The notes: a model not told the origin generated them from the sequence alone. Shown: positions 16,799 through 27,153, counted from the first letter of the stretch. The stretch is 64,000 nt of DNA from Aquimarina spinulae (GCF_943373825.1 NZ_CALSBP010000001.1:62001-126000), one strand, 5' to 3'. Numbers and translations: made by a program.

Positions 16799-19312
16799 TT
16801 ACATTTCATCACTAAAGAAAATAGCATTCATTAGTAATTTATTCGTCCCATACCAGAAAGCTCTAAAATTAGTATTGTCGGTAAACAAGATTATATTTCC
16901 TTTTCCAAAATCGTTATGCTTAAAAGGAATTGTTCCTGACAGAGAATCCAAATTCTTTTTACTAATATATCCACTTAGCAATGGTTTTTTTGTATATCGA
17001 ATTGGATTGTTGTAACTCTGCTTGTCTGGTTTAATAAATAATTTTGTATTTCTAAATAGTGAAATCTTATCATTTTTATAACCAAAATTAATAGGATGAG
17101 AACGATCTATTTCGGCTTCAAAAATAGCTCCACCAATTACTTGTGCACCATTAAAATCTTGTTTTTGTTCAAAGGATATGTTTTTTGCATCATTTTTTGG
17201 AGTAGCAAATTCGATTTTCATGAATTCATTATTCTTAAAAAACTGGGCAGCATTTCTATATCCAATTAGTGTTCCGCCGTTACGAACCCATGTCTTTAAT
17301 TTTTCTGCTTTTTCTTTGTCAAAAGACGGTCTCCGACTATTTGGCAATATAATATGTGTATACTTTGATAACGTATGTTTATTAAAATTACCTGTTTCTA
17401 GTTTTGTGATAGGAATATCATAACGTTGATCCATTAAATGCCAGATTTCTCCAGCATCATAAGGTGTGATTTCACCACCTGTAAACAAACCTATTCTTGG
17501 GAGTGATAAAGCACGAAATTGATTACTTCCAAGGTCAATTCCCTTGGTAAGACCTGTAGAAACACTATTGATATCAATATGATTCTCGGCAGCTATTTTT
17601 TGTAATAATTTATGTAGCTCTTCTTTATTTAATTTTTGATTTTGAACAGGAATTAAAATTGTACCATAGTCATAATCTTTGTTTTCTAATGAGAAAGGTT
17701 TCATTCCAACTTTGGCTCGTAATCCATTAGTTAGAATTTGATATAAAGCCTTTGGAGTGTAATACTCATGCCATTGTATCAAGTATGCATAATTACTTTT
17801 GCTAACAGACTTGGTCTTTCGATACGTGAGGTCTGATATTTCGCTACCTATATTAGAAATAGCTGCGTTTTCAGAATAATCCAGATTAAAGGCCAAAGGA
17901 AATGTCCAGGCAGAAACATCATAAAAGAGACTATCTTGAAATGTTGTTCTTTTTTCAAAAATAGCTTTTAATAATCTTTTTTGTCTCTGGTTCTTAGGAA
18001 CAATATAGCTATACTCTTTTTTGAAAAAATTACCTTGAATGGTTACATCTTGTTTAAGTTCATATAATTTGACTTGATGTCTTTTAAGGATTTCGGCAAG
18101 ATGGTAAGATGAAGTTGCATCTTTTTGGTTGCCAAAAATATAAGCATCTTTAGTTACTTCTTTTCTTGCGTTGTTGTAGAAACTTCGTTTATATTCTAAT
18201 AACTGTTTACGCATTGATTTTGCAGCTTCTAATGTAGAAAGTGTTGCGGTAAATTGATTTCTTATTGTAAAAGGAAAGGTAAGTAGCCCATTATCGGTTA
18301 GCTGGGCGTGACCACGCGAACTACCTTGTTCAAATAAAATGCCAATACTTCCATTAATATCTGGAAAAGTAGATCCTTTACCATAATAAAAGTCGTCGAA
18401 ATTCTCTTCGGTATAATATAGTGAGCCAATATTATCTAAGGCTTTAGCATGATAATTACCAATTTTTTTGGTGAGTTCCTGATTTAATTTAGGGGTTAAA
18501 GGATGCGTTCGTGATTGAATTCCGGGTTGAAAAAAGAAAGTGCTATTAGATCCCATTTCATGATGATCGGTAAGAATATTGGGATACCATTTATGAAAAG
18601 TCTTGATGCGAGCTCTGGATTCTGGTAATTGTACGGGTAACCAATCACGATTCATATCAAACCAATAATGATTTGTTCTTCCTCCAGGCCATACTTCACT
18701 GTATTCTCGATCTTGAGGATCTGTACTAATGTTTTTACTTTTATTGGTATTTGCCCAATAAGCAAAACGTTGTAAACCATCAGGATTCAATGAGGGATCG
18801 AATAAGATAACAACATTGTCTAAAAGATTATCTATTTCTTGCCCTTGTGCAGCAGCAAGGTAGTATGCAGCAACTAATGATGCATTAGAACCGCTAGGTT
18901 CGTTACCATGAATAGAAAATCCTTGATATACAATTGCCGGGAGATCTTCTATATGTATTGCATTAGAACCATTTTGGGTAAGCTCTACATGCTTTTTTTG
19001 TATTTCCTGAAGGTTTTGGTGATTTTTTTCTGAGGTTATCGTAAGTAATAGTATCGGGCGATCTTCAAAAGTTTTTCCTCTATCTTCAATTGTTATTCTT
19101 GAAGATGCTTTGGCAAGAGCCTGCATGTAATTTATAAGTTTATCGTGGGTTACATGCCATTTTCCCGGGACATAACCAAGTACACTTTGCGGAGTAGGAA
19201 TATCAGGATTGTATGTAACATTTTTTGGGAGGTAATACTCTAAAGATAAATCATCTTGAGAAAAAGAGACAAAATTTAGTAGTGCAAAAAAAATAGTAAA
19301 AATACGTTTCAT
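16799..19312 (-). CDS. Secreted M14-family zinc carboxypeptidase
   Basis: An 837-residue exported peptidase with signal peptide MKRIFTIFFALLNFVSFSQ. The zinc site is seen as His135 and Glu138 (IHGNEPSG), with the third ligand in DHHEMG (His250 or His251) and the catalytic Glu328 in ILFEQGSSRG. The peptidase domain ends near residue 380. The remaining 450 residues look like a class I glutamine amidotransferase-type fold (IGLFTGGEITPYDAG.. about 610-720) and a beta-rich end, as in other large Bacteroidota M14 proteins. Likely periplasmic or extracellular peptide degradation. Confidence 0.9.
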   Translation of the reverse strand: MKRIFTIFFALLNFVSFSQDDLSLEYYLPKNVTYNPDIPTPQSVLGYVPGKWHVTHDKLINYMQALAKASSRITIEDRGKTFEDRPILLLTITSEKNHQNLQEIQKKHVELTQNGSNAIHIEDLPAIVYQGFSIHGNEPSGSNASLVAAYYLAAAQGQEIDNLLDNVVILFDPSLNPDGLQRFAYWANTNKSKNISTDPQDREYSEVWPGGRTNHYWFDMNRDWLPVQLPESRARIKTFHKWYPNILTDHHEMGSNSTFFFQPGIQSRTHPLTPKLNQELTKKIGNYHAKALDNIGSLYYTEENFDDFYYGKGSTFPDINGSIGILFEQGSSRGHAQLTDNGLLTFPFTIRNQFTATLSTLEAAKSMRKQLLEYKRSFYNNARKEVTKDAYIFGNQKDATSSYHLAEILKRHQVKLYELKQDVTIQGNFFKKEYSYIVPKNQRQKRLLKAIFEKRTTFQDSLFYDVSAWTFPLAFNLDYSENAAISNIGSEISDLTYRKTKSVSKSNYAYLIQWHEYYTPKALYQILTNGLRAKVGMKPFSLENKDYDYGTILIPVQNQKLNKEELHKLLQKIAAENHIDINSVSTGLTKGIDLGSNQFRALSLPRIGLFTGGEITPYDAGEIWHLMDQRYDIPITKLETGNFNKHTLSKYTHIILPNSRRPSFDKEKAEKLKTWVRNGGTLIGYRNAAQFFKNNEFMKIEFATPKNDAKNISFEQKQDFNGAQVIGGAIFEAEIDRSHPINFGYKNDKISLFRNTKLFIKPDKQSYNNPIRYTKKPLLSGYISKKNLDSLSGTIPFKHNDFGKGNIILFTDNTNFRAFWYGTNKLLMNAIFFSDEM

Positions 19313-19349
19313 ACGTTTTATTTTTTTGTAATTATTTTTGATGGGTGAA

Positions 19350-19384
19350 TATAAAAAAAACCGCTTCAGTGAATGAAGCGGTTT
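19350..19384 (-). terminator. Terminator of the DUF3276 gene
   Basis: On the minus strand AAACCGCTTCA and TGAAGCGGTTT form an 11-bp stem with a 5-base loop and a T-run. Confidence 0.9.
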
Positions 19385-19415
19385 ACATAACTTTAACTTA
19401 AAGTCGTATTATTGT

Positions 19416-19808
19416 CTAGATATCGTCAAAACTTACGTCTGTAAAGCTTTCTGTTGATGCAGAAACTTCTTCAGCAACTTTGTTTTCAACTCCATCTTTT
19501 TCATATGATTTCTGAAAGTCTTTCTGGTGACGTTCACTTATTACTTCTTCTCCTTTTTCATCGACAATGAAGTGAGTCATTTCATTTAAGATCTCTGTAA
19601 AACCAACAAAATCTTCTTTGTAAAGGTAGATCTTATGTTTCTTATAGTGAAAAGATCCATCATCATTGGTAAACTTTTTACTTTCTGTTATTGTTAGATA
19701 ATAATCTCCTGCTTTTGTAGCTCTTACGTCAAAGAAATATGTTCTTCTTCCTGCTCGTAAAACTTTTGAGAAAATTTCTTCTTTATCCATCATTTCATTA
19801 TCACTCAT
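19416..19808 (-). CDS. DUF3276 / PUR-domain nucleic acid-binding protein
   Basis: A 130-residue protein of the PUR-alpha-like DUF3276 family. The conserved core runs from KEEIFSKVLRAGRRTYFFDVR to the YKEDFVGF segment (about 8-80), followed by an acidic, Ser/Glu-rich tail. Homologues bind single-stranded or purine-rich DNA/RNA; a cellular role in Bacteroidota is not established. It has its own terminator, and its own promoter is presumed in the 78-base gap to the ABC gene. Confidence 0.88.
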   Translation of the reverse strand: MSDNEMMDKEEIFSKVLRAGRRTYFFDVRATKAGDYYLTITESKKFTNDDGSFHYKKHKIYLYKEDFVGFTEILNEMTHFIVDEKGEEVISERHQKDFQKSYEKDGVENKVAEEVSASTESFTDVSFDDI

Positions 19809-19886
19809 AATCCGTATTTATTAATTAATTAATATGTTATGATGGTTTCAAAAATCCAAAAAAATTGTTAACCTCACAAAAAAAAC

Positions 19887-21644
19887 TCAAATTTCTTTTT
19901 CACTAAGTTGTTTTAAATAGAGATCTTTATAATATCCTTCGATGCTTATTAGTTGATTATGAGAGCCTTGCTGGATTATTTTGCCATCTTCTAAGACCAT
20001 AATTTTATTTGCATTTTTTGCAGTAGATACCCTATGACTTACGATAAAAGTTGTCTTATTCTTAGAAATTTTGTGAAGATTGTTAAGGATTTCTTCTTCT
20101 GTTTCGGTATCTACAGCAGATAAACAATCGTCAAAAAGGAGTACAGGTGGATTTTTAAGTATTGCTCTTGCTATAGAAACACGCTGTTTTTGACCTCCAG
20201 ATAATGTGATACCACGCTCCCCTAAAACAGTATCATATCCTTTACTAAAACCTATTATGTTTTTATGTACTACCGCATTTTTGGCAGCTTCATATACTTG
20301 ATCATCTGTCGCATTCTCATTACCAAATTTTATATTGTTTTGTATACTGTCACTAAATAAAAATGCATCCTGAGGGACATAACCAATACTCTCTCTCAAG
20401 TCGGTTAAATTGAGGTTTTTTAGAGGAACTCCATCTATTCGTATTTCACCAGACGAAACATCATATAGCCTGCCTATTAAATCTAATATTGTTGATTTTC
20501 CAGAACCAGTTTTTCCTATAATACCTATTGTTTCTCCATTTTTAACCTCAAAACTAATATTTTTAAGAGCAGTGATATTAGTATCATCATAGGTAAAAGA
20601 AACGTTGTCAAAATTAATATTTCCAGTAATTGGTGTATTTTGAGTTACCGTATTAGTGATCTCTGGCTCTTGACTTAGAAATTCATTAATTCTTACCTGA
20701 GAGGCTTCTGCTTGCTGCACAATAGAACTAACCCATCCAACTGTAGCTACAGGCCAGGTTAGCATATTGACAAAAATGATAAATTCTACAATTACACCTA
20801 GGTCTTGTATCGTACCATCAATAAATTGCTTTCCTCCAATATAGATAACTAAAATATTACTAAAGCCGATAAGTAATACCATTAGAGGAAAAAACAATGC
20901 TTGCACTTTGGCCAGGTCAAGATTCTTATCCTTACTCTTATCAGATAATTCGGTAAAATTTTTCTGGGTGGGAGATTCCAGACCGTATGCTTTGATTACA
21001 GAAATACCACTAAAGGATTCTTGAGTAAAAGTGGTTAGTTTAGATAAAAACTCTTGCACTACAGTACTACGCTTATGAATCGCAACACTCAATTTATAAA
21101 TAGAAACCGATAATATGGGCAAAGGAGTAACAGTATATAAAGTAAGCTCAGGAGCTATACTAATCATATATCCTATCACCACAACAAATAGAGTAATAGT
21201 GTTTACACTATACATAATTGCAGGACCAACATACATTCTAACGCGGGATACATCTTCGCTAATACGATTCATAAGATCACCTGTTCTGTTTTTCTTATAA
21301 AAATTAAGGGATAGCTTTTCATAATGTTGAAATACCTCATTTTTAAGATCAAACTCAATAAATCGAGAAACTACAATAAAAGTTTGACGCATTAAAAAAG
21401 TAAATAATGCCGAAATAAGTAATGCTCCTGCAATAAGAAGAATATTTATGATAAGCCCGTTTTTTACCTCGGCAATATCAGTAATATCTTTATTAATATA
21501 TTGTTCTACAACATCTACAGAGTCACCAACTAATGTAGGAACTATTGTAGCAAAAACTCTTGCGATTATGGTAATTACCAATCCAATAATAAGTCGGTAT
21601 TTATATTTTAAAAAGTATTTGTTCAAATGGCGTAATGCGCGCAT
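19887..21644 (-). CDS. ABC exporter, permease-ATPase fusion (MsbA-like)
   Basis: A 585-residue half-transporter. Six membrane helices (about 15-300) are followed by an ATPase domain with Walker A GKTGSGKS (377-384), signature LSGGQ (481-485) and Walker B VLLFDDCLSA. The residue after the Walker B Asp is Asp rather than the usual catalytic Glu, a feature of degenerate or heterodimeric exporters. There is no N-terminal C39 peptidase, so it is not the maturation transporter for the GG-leader peptides. Substrate unknown (lipid or drug). Confidence 0.9.
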   Translation of the reverse strand: MRALRHLNKYFLKYKYRLIIGLVITIIARVFATIVPTLVGDSVDVVEQYINKDITDIAEVKNGLIINILLIAGALLISALFTFLMRQTFIVVSRFIEFDLKNEVFQHYEKLSLNFYKKNRTGDLMNRISEDVSRVRMYVGPAIMYSVNTITLFVVVIGYMISIAPELTLYTVTPLPILSVSIYKLSVAIHKRSTVVQEFLSKLTTFTQESFSGISVIKAYGLESPTQKNFTELSDKSKDKNLDLAKVQALFFPLMVLLIGFSNILVIYIGGKQFIDGTIQDLGVIVEFIIFVNMLTWPVATVGWVSSIVQQAEASQVRINEFLSQEPEITNTVTQNTPITGNINFDNVSFTYDDTNITALKNISFEVKNGETIGIIGKTGSGKSTILDLIGRLYDVSSGEIRIDGVPLKNLNLTDLRESIGYVPQDAFLFSDSIQNNIKFGNENATDDQVYEAAKNAVVHKNIIGFSKGYDTVLGERGITLSGGQKQRVSIARAILKNPPVLLFDDCLSAVDTETEEEILNNLHKISKNKTTFIVSHRVSTAKNANKIMVLEDGKIIQQGSHNQLISIEGYYKDLYLKQLSEKEI

Positions 21645-21784
21645 AAAAGATTAATATTTAAAAACGGATTTATTAATAAATCCGTAAAGTTTAACAGTGT
21701 TAAATTTCAAATTGATAAAAATATGCTATTTTAGCACCCTTATTTTGAGTATAATATAATTGTAATATTTAAAAATTTTATAAC

Positions 21785-22882
21785 ATGATAACCGAAGTGT
21801 TTACTGCAAATCAACTTAAAAAAGAGGCTCCAGTATTTGGTCAACTATCTTTTGATAATCACGAACAAGTTGTTTTTTGTCAGGACAAAGATACAGGATT
21901 GAAGGCAATAATTGGTGTACATAACACAATTTTAGGACCTGCTTTAGGTGGGACTAGAATGTATGACTATGCAACAGAGTGGGATGCACTTAACGATGTA
22001 TTAAGGTTATCACGAGGAATGACCTACAAAGCTGCTATCACAGGTTTAAATCTTGGAGGAGGAAAAGCAGTAATTATCGGAGATCCTAAAAAAATAAAAA
22101 CACCAGAGCTAATGAAGCGCTTTGGTAAATTTGTACATACATTAGGTGGTAAGTATTATACTGCAGAAGATGTAGGTATGGAAACTTCTGATATGGATAC
22201 CGTAAGAGAAGTCACTCCTTATGTAACAGGAATATCCGAATCAAAAGGAGGAGCAGGCAACCCTTCTCCGGTTACAGCTTATGGTGTGTATATGGGAATG
22301 AAAGCAGCTAGTAAATTTGCCTACGGAAATGATGCATTAGAAGGAAAACGAATTTTGGTTCAGGGAATAGGACATGTAGGAGAAGAATTGGTGCGTTTAA
22401 CCTCTGAAGAAGGAGCAAAAGTAATCATTAGTGATATCAACCAAGAAAGACTCGAAGCAGTAAGCGCTAAGTATGGTGTTGATATTTATAGAGGAGATGA
22501 TCTATATGCAGAAACTGCAGATATTTATGCTCCTTGTGCTCTTGGTGCAACTGTTAATGATAAAACAATTGATAAGTTAAAAGTAAAAGTGATTGCCGGA
22601 GCAGCAAATAATCAATTAGCTAACGAAAATATTCATGGTCCTTTATTACAAAAGAAAGGAATCGTGTATGCTCCAGACTTTTTGATTAATGCAGGAGGTA
22701 TTATCAATGTATATGCAGAGATCGAAGGGTATGGCAGAGATCAAATTATAACCAAAACCGAAAAGATTTATGATACTACTTTAGATATTTTAAACAAAGC
22801 AAAAGCAACCAACGTGACTACAAATGCAGCGGCAATTAGTATAGCAGAAGATAGAATTGCAGCACGGAAAAAAGAAATGTAA
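21785..22882 (+). CDS. Leucine/valine-type amino acid dehydrogenase (Glu/Leu/Phe/Val family)
   Basis: NAD-dependent oxidative deamination of branched-chain amino acids to keto acids is the likely reaction. The 365 residues match leucine dehydrogenases: LGPALGGTRM, RGMTYKAAITGLNLGGGKAV with the active-site lysines (Lys82, Lys94), and a Rossmann domain with VQGIGHVGEELVRLTSEEGA. The C-terminal IINAGG..NVYAEIEGY segment is also typical. Hydrophobic rather than acidic substrate preference is inferred from overall resemblance to LeuDH. Confidence 0.88.
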   Translation: MITEVFTANQLKKEAPVFGQLSFDNHEQVVFCQDKDTGLKAIIGVHNTILGPALGGTRMYDYATEWDALNDVLRLSRGMTYKAAITGLNLGGGKAVIIGDPKKIKTPELMKRFGKFVHTLGGKYYTAEDVGMETSDMDTVREVTPYVTGISESKGGAGNPSPVTAYGVYMGMKAASKFAYGNDALEGKRILVQGIGHVGEELVRLTSEEGAKVIISDINQERLEAVSAKYGVDIYRGDDLYAETADIYAPCALGATVNDKTIDKLKVKVIAGAANNQLANENIHGPLLQKKGIVYAPDFLINAGGIINVYAEIEGYGRDQIITKTEKIYDTTLDILNKAKATNVTTNAAAISIAEDRIAARKKEM

Positions 22883-22934
22883 TCATACCTTATAAAAAAA
22901 GAAGTTTTAAGGTAGGTACGATTAAAAATAATAG

Positions 22935-22978
22935 TATTTTTGCAGGGCAAAAGTGAAAACATACTTTTGCCCTTTTTT
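22935..22978 (+). promoter_or_regulatory. -7-like element followed at once by a terminator hairpin, ahead of nusB
   Basis: TATTTTTG (22935-22942) matches TAnnTTTG. Three bases later GGGCAAAAGT (22945-22954) pairs with ACTTTTGCCC (22963-22972), then six T. The hairpin may simply end the dehydrogenase transcript. If the -7 element is used, the nusB mRNA would begin with a terminator, allowing attenuation by an antitermination factor. Confidence 0.6.
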
Positions 22979-23003
22979 AATATAAAGTTCTTTGTAATTT
23001 TCT

Positions 23004-23948
23004 ATGTTAACCAGAAGACATATTAGAGTAAAAGTAATGCAGTCTCTCTATTCGATGGAGCAGACGCAAAGTGACAATCTTGGTAAAGAAGAGAAATTTC
23101 TTCTTTATAGTATTGATCAGATGTATGAATTGTTTATTATAAATCTTCAGCTTCTGGTAGAAGTTAGAAAACATGCAGCTGAGTTTTTGGCAAAAAGTCA
23201 AAAAAAATATCTTGCTACCTCCGAAGAAAAAAATCCTAATACCAAATTTATCAATAACGAAGTTCTGTTATTGCTAGAGAAAAATATTCAACTCAAAACA
23301 GAAATTGAGAAGAAAAAATTGAATTGCTGGGAATTAGATGATGAGTATGTGGCTATATTATGGAAAGAGATTAAAGAAAGTGAGCTGTATACAGATTATA
23401 TGAGTACTAAGCTTAGCTCTTTTAGAGAAGATAAAGATTTTGTACTCGATATTTTCAAAGAAATCGTAGCTCCCAATGATAAACTTTATGAATATATCGA
23501 AGATAAAAAGCTAACGTGGGTTGATGATTTACCACTGGTAAATACTTCGATTATCAAAATGCTTAGAAAAGTTAAATCATCTCATAATGAGCAAATGACA
23601 TTACCTAAGCTATACAAGGATATAGAGGATAAGAAATTTGCAACCGATATTTTTAGAAAAACAACACTTAATGGTGTAGAGTTTACAAAAGAAATTGATG
23701 GTAAAACACCAAACTGGGATCAAGATCGTATTGCAGAATTGGATAAAGCGATCATAAAAATGGCCATTTGCGAGTTTGTAAAGTTCCCTTCAATACCGGT
23801 AAAAGTAACAATTAACGAATATTTAGAAATAGCAAAAGAATATAGTACACCTAAAAGTAGTATTTTTATCAATGGAATTTTAGATAAAATCTCTAAAGAG
23901 TACCAGGAAAATGGTAAATTAAACAAAGTAGGTCGTGGATTAATGTAA
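23004..23948 (+). CDS. nusB: Transcription antitermination factor NusB (long Bacteroidota form)
   Basis: RNA-binding factor that acts with NusA, NusE and NusG on rRNA operons. The N-terminus MLTRRHIRVKVMQSLYS is the conserved boxA-binding helix; the C-terminal NusB core (about 200-305) includes ELDKAIIKMAICEF and VTINEYLEIAKEYSTPKSSIFINGILD. At 314 residues it is about twice the E. coli length because of a charged helical insertion in the middle, usual in this phylum. DUF1573 and yajC genes follow in the same direction. Confidence 0.92.
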   Translation: MLTRRHIRVKVMQSLYSMEQTQSDNLGKEEKFLLYSIDQMYELFIINLQLLVEVRKHAAEFLAKSQKKYLATSEEKNPNTKFINNEVLLLLEKNIQLKTEIEKKKLNCWELDDEYVAILWKEIKESELYTDYMSTKLSSFREDKDFVLDIFKEIVAPNDKLYEYIEDKKLTWVDDLPLVNTSIIKMLRKVKSSHNEQMTLPKLYKDIEDKKFATDIFRKTTLNGVEFTKEIDGKTPNWDQDRIAELDKAIIKMAICEFVKFPSIPVKVTINEYLEIAKEYSTPKSSIFINGILDKISKEYQENGKLNKVGRGLM

Positions 23949-24001
23949 TATTTTAGAAAAAATAGTATTTTTAACCCTCAAATAATTAAAAAACCCAAGT
24001 A

Positions 24002-24481
24002 ATGAAAAAAGGAATCTTAATTTTAGCCGGAGTTTTTGCTATGACAGTTATGTCTTGTAAAGACAATGCCGCAGAAAAAGTTAAAGAAGAAAATGTAGAA
24101 ATAGCAGCAGATCGAGATGCAAAGAACGCAGATTTTCCTGTGATGACTTTTACTGAAACTGAACACGATTTTGGAACTATCAATGAAGGAGATGTTGTAG
24201 AGCATAAGTTTGCATTTACCAATACAGGTAAAGCACCTTTGGTAATCGTAAGTGCAAAAGGTAGCTGTGGATGTACTGTGCCAGAATGGCCAAAAGATCC
24301 AATTGCACCAGGAGCAACAGGTGAGATGTTGGTGAAGTTTAACTCTAACGGAAAACCAAATCAGCAAACTAAGCAAGTTACTATAACTGCTAATACTGAA
24401 GCTGGAAAAGAAATTCTTAAGATTAAAGCTATGGTAACTCCAAAGGCTAAACCCGTAAGTGGAACACCAGTAAGCGAATAA
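24002..24481 (+). CDS. DUF1573 lipoprotein
   Basis: A 159-residue lipoprotein: signal MKKGILILAGVFAMTVMSC with lipid Cys19. The DUF1573 domain (about 48-140) has the Ig-like pattern HDFGTINEGDVVEHKFAFTN, then GSCGCTVPEWPKDPI with a short CGC motif, then ATGEMLVKFNS. Molecular role is not known. It sits three bases before yajC and 53 bases after nusB, an arrangement that suggests one transcript. Confidence 0.85.
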   Translation: MKKGILILAGVFAMTVMSCKDNAAEKVKEENVEIAADRDAKNADFPVMTFTETEHDFGTINEGDVVEHKFAFTNTGKAPLVIVSAKGSCGCTVPEWPKDPIAPGATGEMLVKFNSNGKPNQQTKQVTITANTEAGKEILKIKAMVTPKAKPVSGTPVSE

Positions 24482-24484
24482 TTT

Positions 24485-24775
24485 ATGGAGCAAATACAAT
24501 CATTTCTTCCTTTTATACTCATATTTGTCGTAATGTATTTTTTTATGATACGACCACAGATGCAAAAAGCAAAAAAGGAGAAAAAGTTTGCTGAAGACTT
24601 AAAAAAAGGAGATCGTGTCGTAACAAAAAGTGGACTTCATGGTAAAGTTTTTGACTTCAGTGAGAAAAATAATGCTATTATTATTGAAACAGGATCTGGT
24701 AAATTAACGTATGATAAATCTGCAATTTCGTTGGAGATGAGTCAAAAATTAAATCAACCAGCGGATAAGAAATAA
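24485..24775 (+). CDS. yajC: Preprotein translocase subunit YajC
   Basis: A small inner-membrane partner of SecDF in protein export. The 96 residues show one N-terminal membrane helix ending in the family signature FFMIRPQMQKAKKEKKF, then a soluble domain with GDRVVTKSGLHGKV. It is the third gene of the run nusB-DUF1573-yajC and is followed by a terminator. Confidence 0.95.
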   Translation: MEQIQSFLPFILIFVVMYFFMIRPQMQKAKKEKKFAEDLKKGDRVVTKSGLHGKVFDFSEKNNAIIIETGSGKLTYDKSAISLEMSQKLNQPADKK

Positions 24776-24792
24776 TAACTAGCCTACTTGTT

Positions 24793-24834
24793 AAAAGCGC
24801 GATGAAATTAATTTAATTTTACCGCGCTTTTTTG
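24793..24834 (+). terminator. Intrinsic terminator after yajC
   Basis: AAAAGCGCG (24793-24801) pairs with CGCGCTTTT (24823-24831); the loop contains a further AT-rich stem; T-run follows. Confidence 0.85.
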
Positions 24835-24857
24835 TTTTATTAGGTTTACTATTTTTT

Positions 24858-25394
24858 TTAGAAGAAACGATACCCTATTAATATTCCACCTCTGGCAAAA
24901 CCAACAACGTCACTCTGGTTTAGTAAATAACGTCCTCCCCCTAAGCTGATTTCAAAAACAAATCCATTTTTACTCACCCATTTTTGACCAATTACTAACC
25001 CAATACCCATATCTATCCAGTTTTCATGCTGAACACTGTTGTTAGATGCATTAAAAATATCATTTTCTCCACCGGCAAAACGTAATACTCCTTCTACGAA
25101 TAAACCTCTGGCACCAAAATCTTTCTTATTTAAGAAATATTGCCTGTAATAGGGTTCAATAGCAAAAGCCTGATACTCCCTAAAATCATCATCTAAACTT
25201 ATACTTACAGCTAACCCCGTACCAGAATATTTGCCAATGACATATTCATAATTGATTTCTAAATTAGGTATTACTAGTGCTTCGAATGCATCTAACCTAA
25301 ATTCATGTTTGTTTTGATTGTTTACAATGTTGTCTTCTTGTGCTTGAGATTTACAAAAAATGAATAGTAAAATTATTGTGAAAAGTTTCTTCAT
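24858..25394 (-). CDS. Small outer-membrane beta-barrel protein
   Basis: A 178-residue exported protein: signal MKKLFTIILLFIFCKSQAQ, then alternating amphipathic strands ending in YLLNQSDVVGFARGGILIGYRFF, whose terminal Phe is typical of outer-membrane barrels. No named family recognised; likely a DUF3575-like or OmpW-sized barrel. No co-directional neighbour is close, so it is probably expressed alone. Confidence 0.65.
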   Translation of the reverse strand: MKKLFTIILLFIFCKSQAQEDNIVNNQNKHEFRLDAFEALVIPNLEINYEYVIGKYSGTGLAVSISLDDDFREYQAFAIEPYYRQYFLNKKDFGARGLFVEGVLRFAGGENDIFNASNNSVQHENWIDMGIGLVIGQKWVSKNGFVFEISLGGGRYLLNQSDVVGFARGGILIGYRFF

Positions 25395-25838
25395 TACGTG
25401 ATTGTTTTATTATAAAAAATGGTTTGATTTTGTAAAAATGATCTCTTTAAATAAATCGTTTAACCACTTCATATTCTCGGAAAGAAGAATGTTCTATGAT
25501 ATGTCATCTTGATTATAGATTCGTTTATAAGTGATCTCTTTGAAATTTTATAGTTTTAATGTTAAAATGATTTCCTGAAATTTATAGGTGTTTTAGAATC
25601 TTGATTTAGTATATTTCAATCCAAAAATAAGAATACCCTCTATGCTTTTATACCCTGAAAATAGGGGGTGCAAGTATAAATAATAAATGAATATTTTAAG
25701 AATTGACCTATAGTTTTATATATGACCGGCCGGACAACTATAAAAAATAGAAGAACCCTTTATTGGTTCTAAATTTTGTAAGATAGATGCTAGAAAACGA
25801 AATAGGTTGCTAGAAAATGTAGTTAAATTGTTATAAAC
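25395..25838. other. Intergenic stretch, no gene seen
   Basis: About 440 AT-rich bases between two minus-strand genes. A GACCGGCCGG patch near 25722 and a run of short C/G tracts near 25636-25672 stand out from the AT background, but no ORF, terminator or known repeat was identified. Confidence 0.4.
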
Positions 25839-27089
25839 TTATTCTGTCTGGAGTTTTTTGCTTGCAGTTAATTCTGCAACCTTAACAATTACCTCAACTG
25901 CTTTAATCATACTTTCTACAGGAACATATTCGTATCGCCCATGAAAATTATGCCCACCTGCAAAAATGTTTGGACATGGCAGTCCCATAAAACTTAATTG
26001 CGATCCATCAGTCCCTCCGCGTATAGGTTTTATAATAGGTGTAATATCAAGAGATTTCATAGCCTCTTCTGCAATATCTACAATATGCATTACAGGTTCT
26101 ACTTTTTCTCTCATATTAAAATACTGATCTTTGATTTCTATATGTACAACCTCTTTGGCATGTTGAGTGTTAATTTCATTTGCCAGATTTTTCATTACTT
26201 TTTTTCTAGCTTCAAAATGCTCTTTGTCATGATCTCTAATTATATACTGTAATTGAGTCTCTTCAACATTACCTTTTGTAGTGTGTAAATGAAAAAAGCC
26301 TTCTCGACCACTTGTATGTTCAGGAGTTTCCATTCTTGGTAGTGAATTGATAAAATCCTGTGCGATGTACATACTATTAATCATTTTCCCTTTTGCATAA
26401 CCAGGGTGTACGATTTTCCCTTTTATAGTTACCACAGCACCAGCCGCATTAAAATTCTCATATTCAAGCTCTCCAATTTGGCTACCATCCATAGTATATG
26501 CCCAATCTGCACCAAATTTTGAAACATCAAATTTATGAGCACCACGACCAATCTCTTCGTCGGGTGTAAACCCTATCCGAATTTTACCATGTTTAATCTC
26601 AGGATGTTGTACAAGATATTCCATCGCGGTTATTATTTCTGTAATCCCTGCTTTATCATCAGCTCCCAATAGTGTTGTACCATCGGTAGTAATAAGGGTT
26701 TGACCTTTATACTGCTTTAAATCTTCGAAATAATCAGGAGAGAGTATGATATTTTCTGATGCATTTAACGTAATATCTTTACCATCATAATTTTCTATAA
26801 TCTGTGGATTTACATTTGCACCTGTAAAATCGGGACTAGTGTCAAAGTGCGATATAAAACCAATAGTGGGTACTTTCTGATCAATATTAGAAGGTAATGT
26901 AGCCATGATATAGGCATGCTCATCTATACTAATGTCTTCTAAGCCAATATCTTTTAAATCTTCGACTAACTTATTAGCAAGATCCCACTGTTTTTCGGTA
27001 CTGGGAGTTGTATTACTTTCGGGATCACTTTCGGTGTCAATAGTCACGTAACTTATGAACCTATTTATGATGTGTTGTTTTGAAATCAT
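25839..27089 (-). CDS. pepT: Peptidase T (tripeptide aminopeptidase)
   Basis: Zinc-dependent cytoplasmic aminopeptidase of the M20 family that removes N-terminal residues from tripeptides. Start 27089 ([19 protein letters not shown]) matches the family better than the upstream ATG at 27122. Metal-site motifs are visible: [42 protein letters not shown] and the final [13 protein letters not shown]. The [19 protein letters not shown] segment is diagnostic for PepT. About 416 residues, normal length. Confidence 0.95.
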   Translation of the reverse strand: MISKQHIINRFISYVTIDTESDPESNTTPSTEKQWDLANKLVEDLKDIGLEDISIDEHAYIMATLPSNIDQKVPTIGFISHFDTSPDFTGANVNPQIIENYDGKDITLNASENIILSPDYFEDLKQYKGQTLITTDGTTLLGADDKAGITEIITAMEYLVQHPEIKHGKIRIGFTPDEEIGRGAHKFDVSKFGADWAYTMDGSQIGELEYENFNAAGAVVTIKGKIVHPGYAKGKMINSMYIAQDFINSLPRMETPEHTSGREGFFHLHTTKGNVEETQLQYIIRDHDKEHFEARKKVMKNLANEINTQHAKEVVHIEIKDQYFNMREKVEPVMHIVDIAEEAMKSLDITPIIKPIRGGTDGSQLSFMGLPCPNIFAGGHNFHGRYEYVPVESMIKAVEVIVKVAELTASKKLQTE

Positions 27090-27153
27090 TGCTGCTACTA
27101 TTTTAATATTTGAAGAATTCAAAAATACACTTTTATTAGAACCTTGGATAACT

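Noticed and set aside
19887..21644. ABC transporter considered as exporter of the GG-leader peptides
   Set aside because: The protein begins directly with membrane helices and has no C39 peptidase domain; it is also 15 kb away on the other strand.
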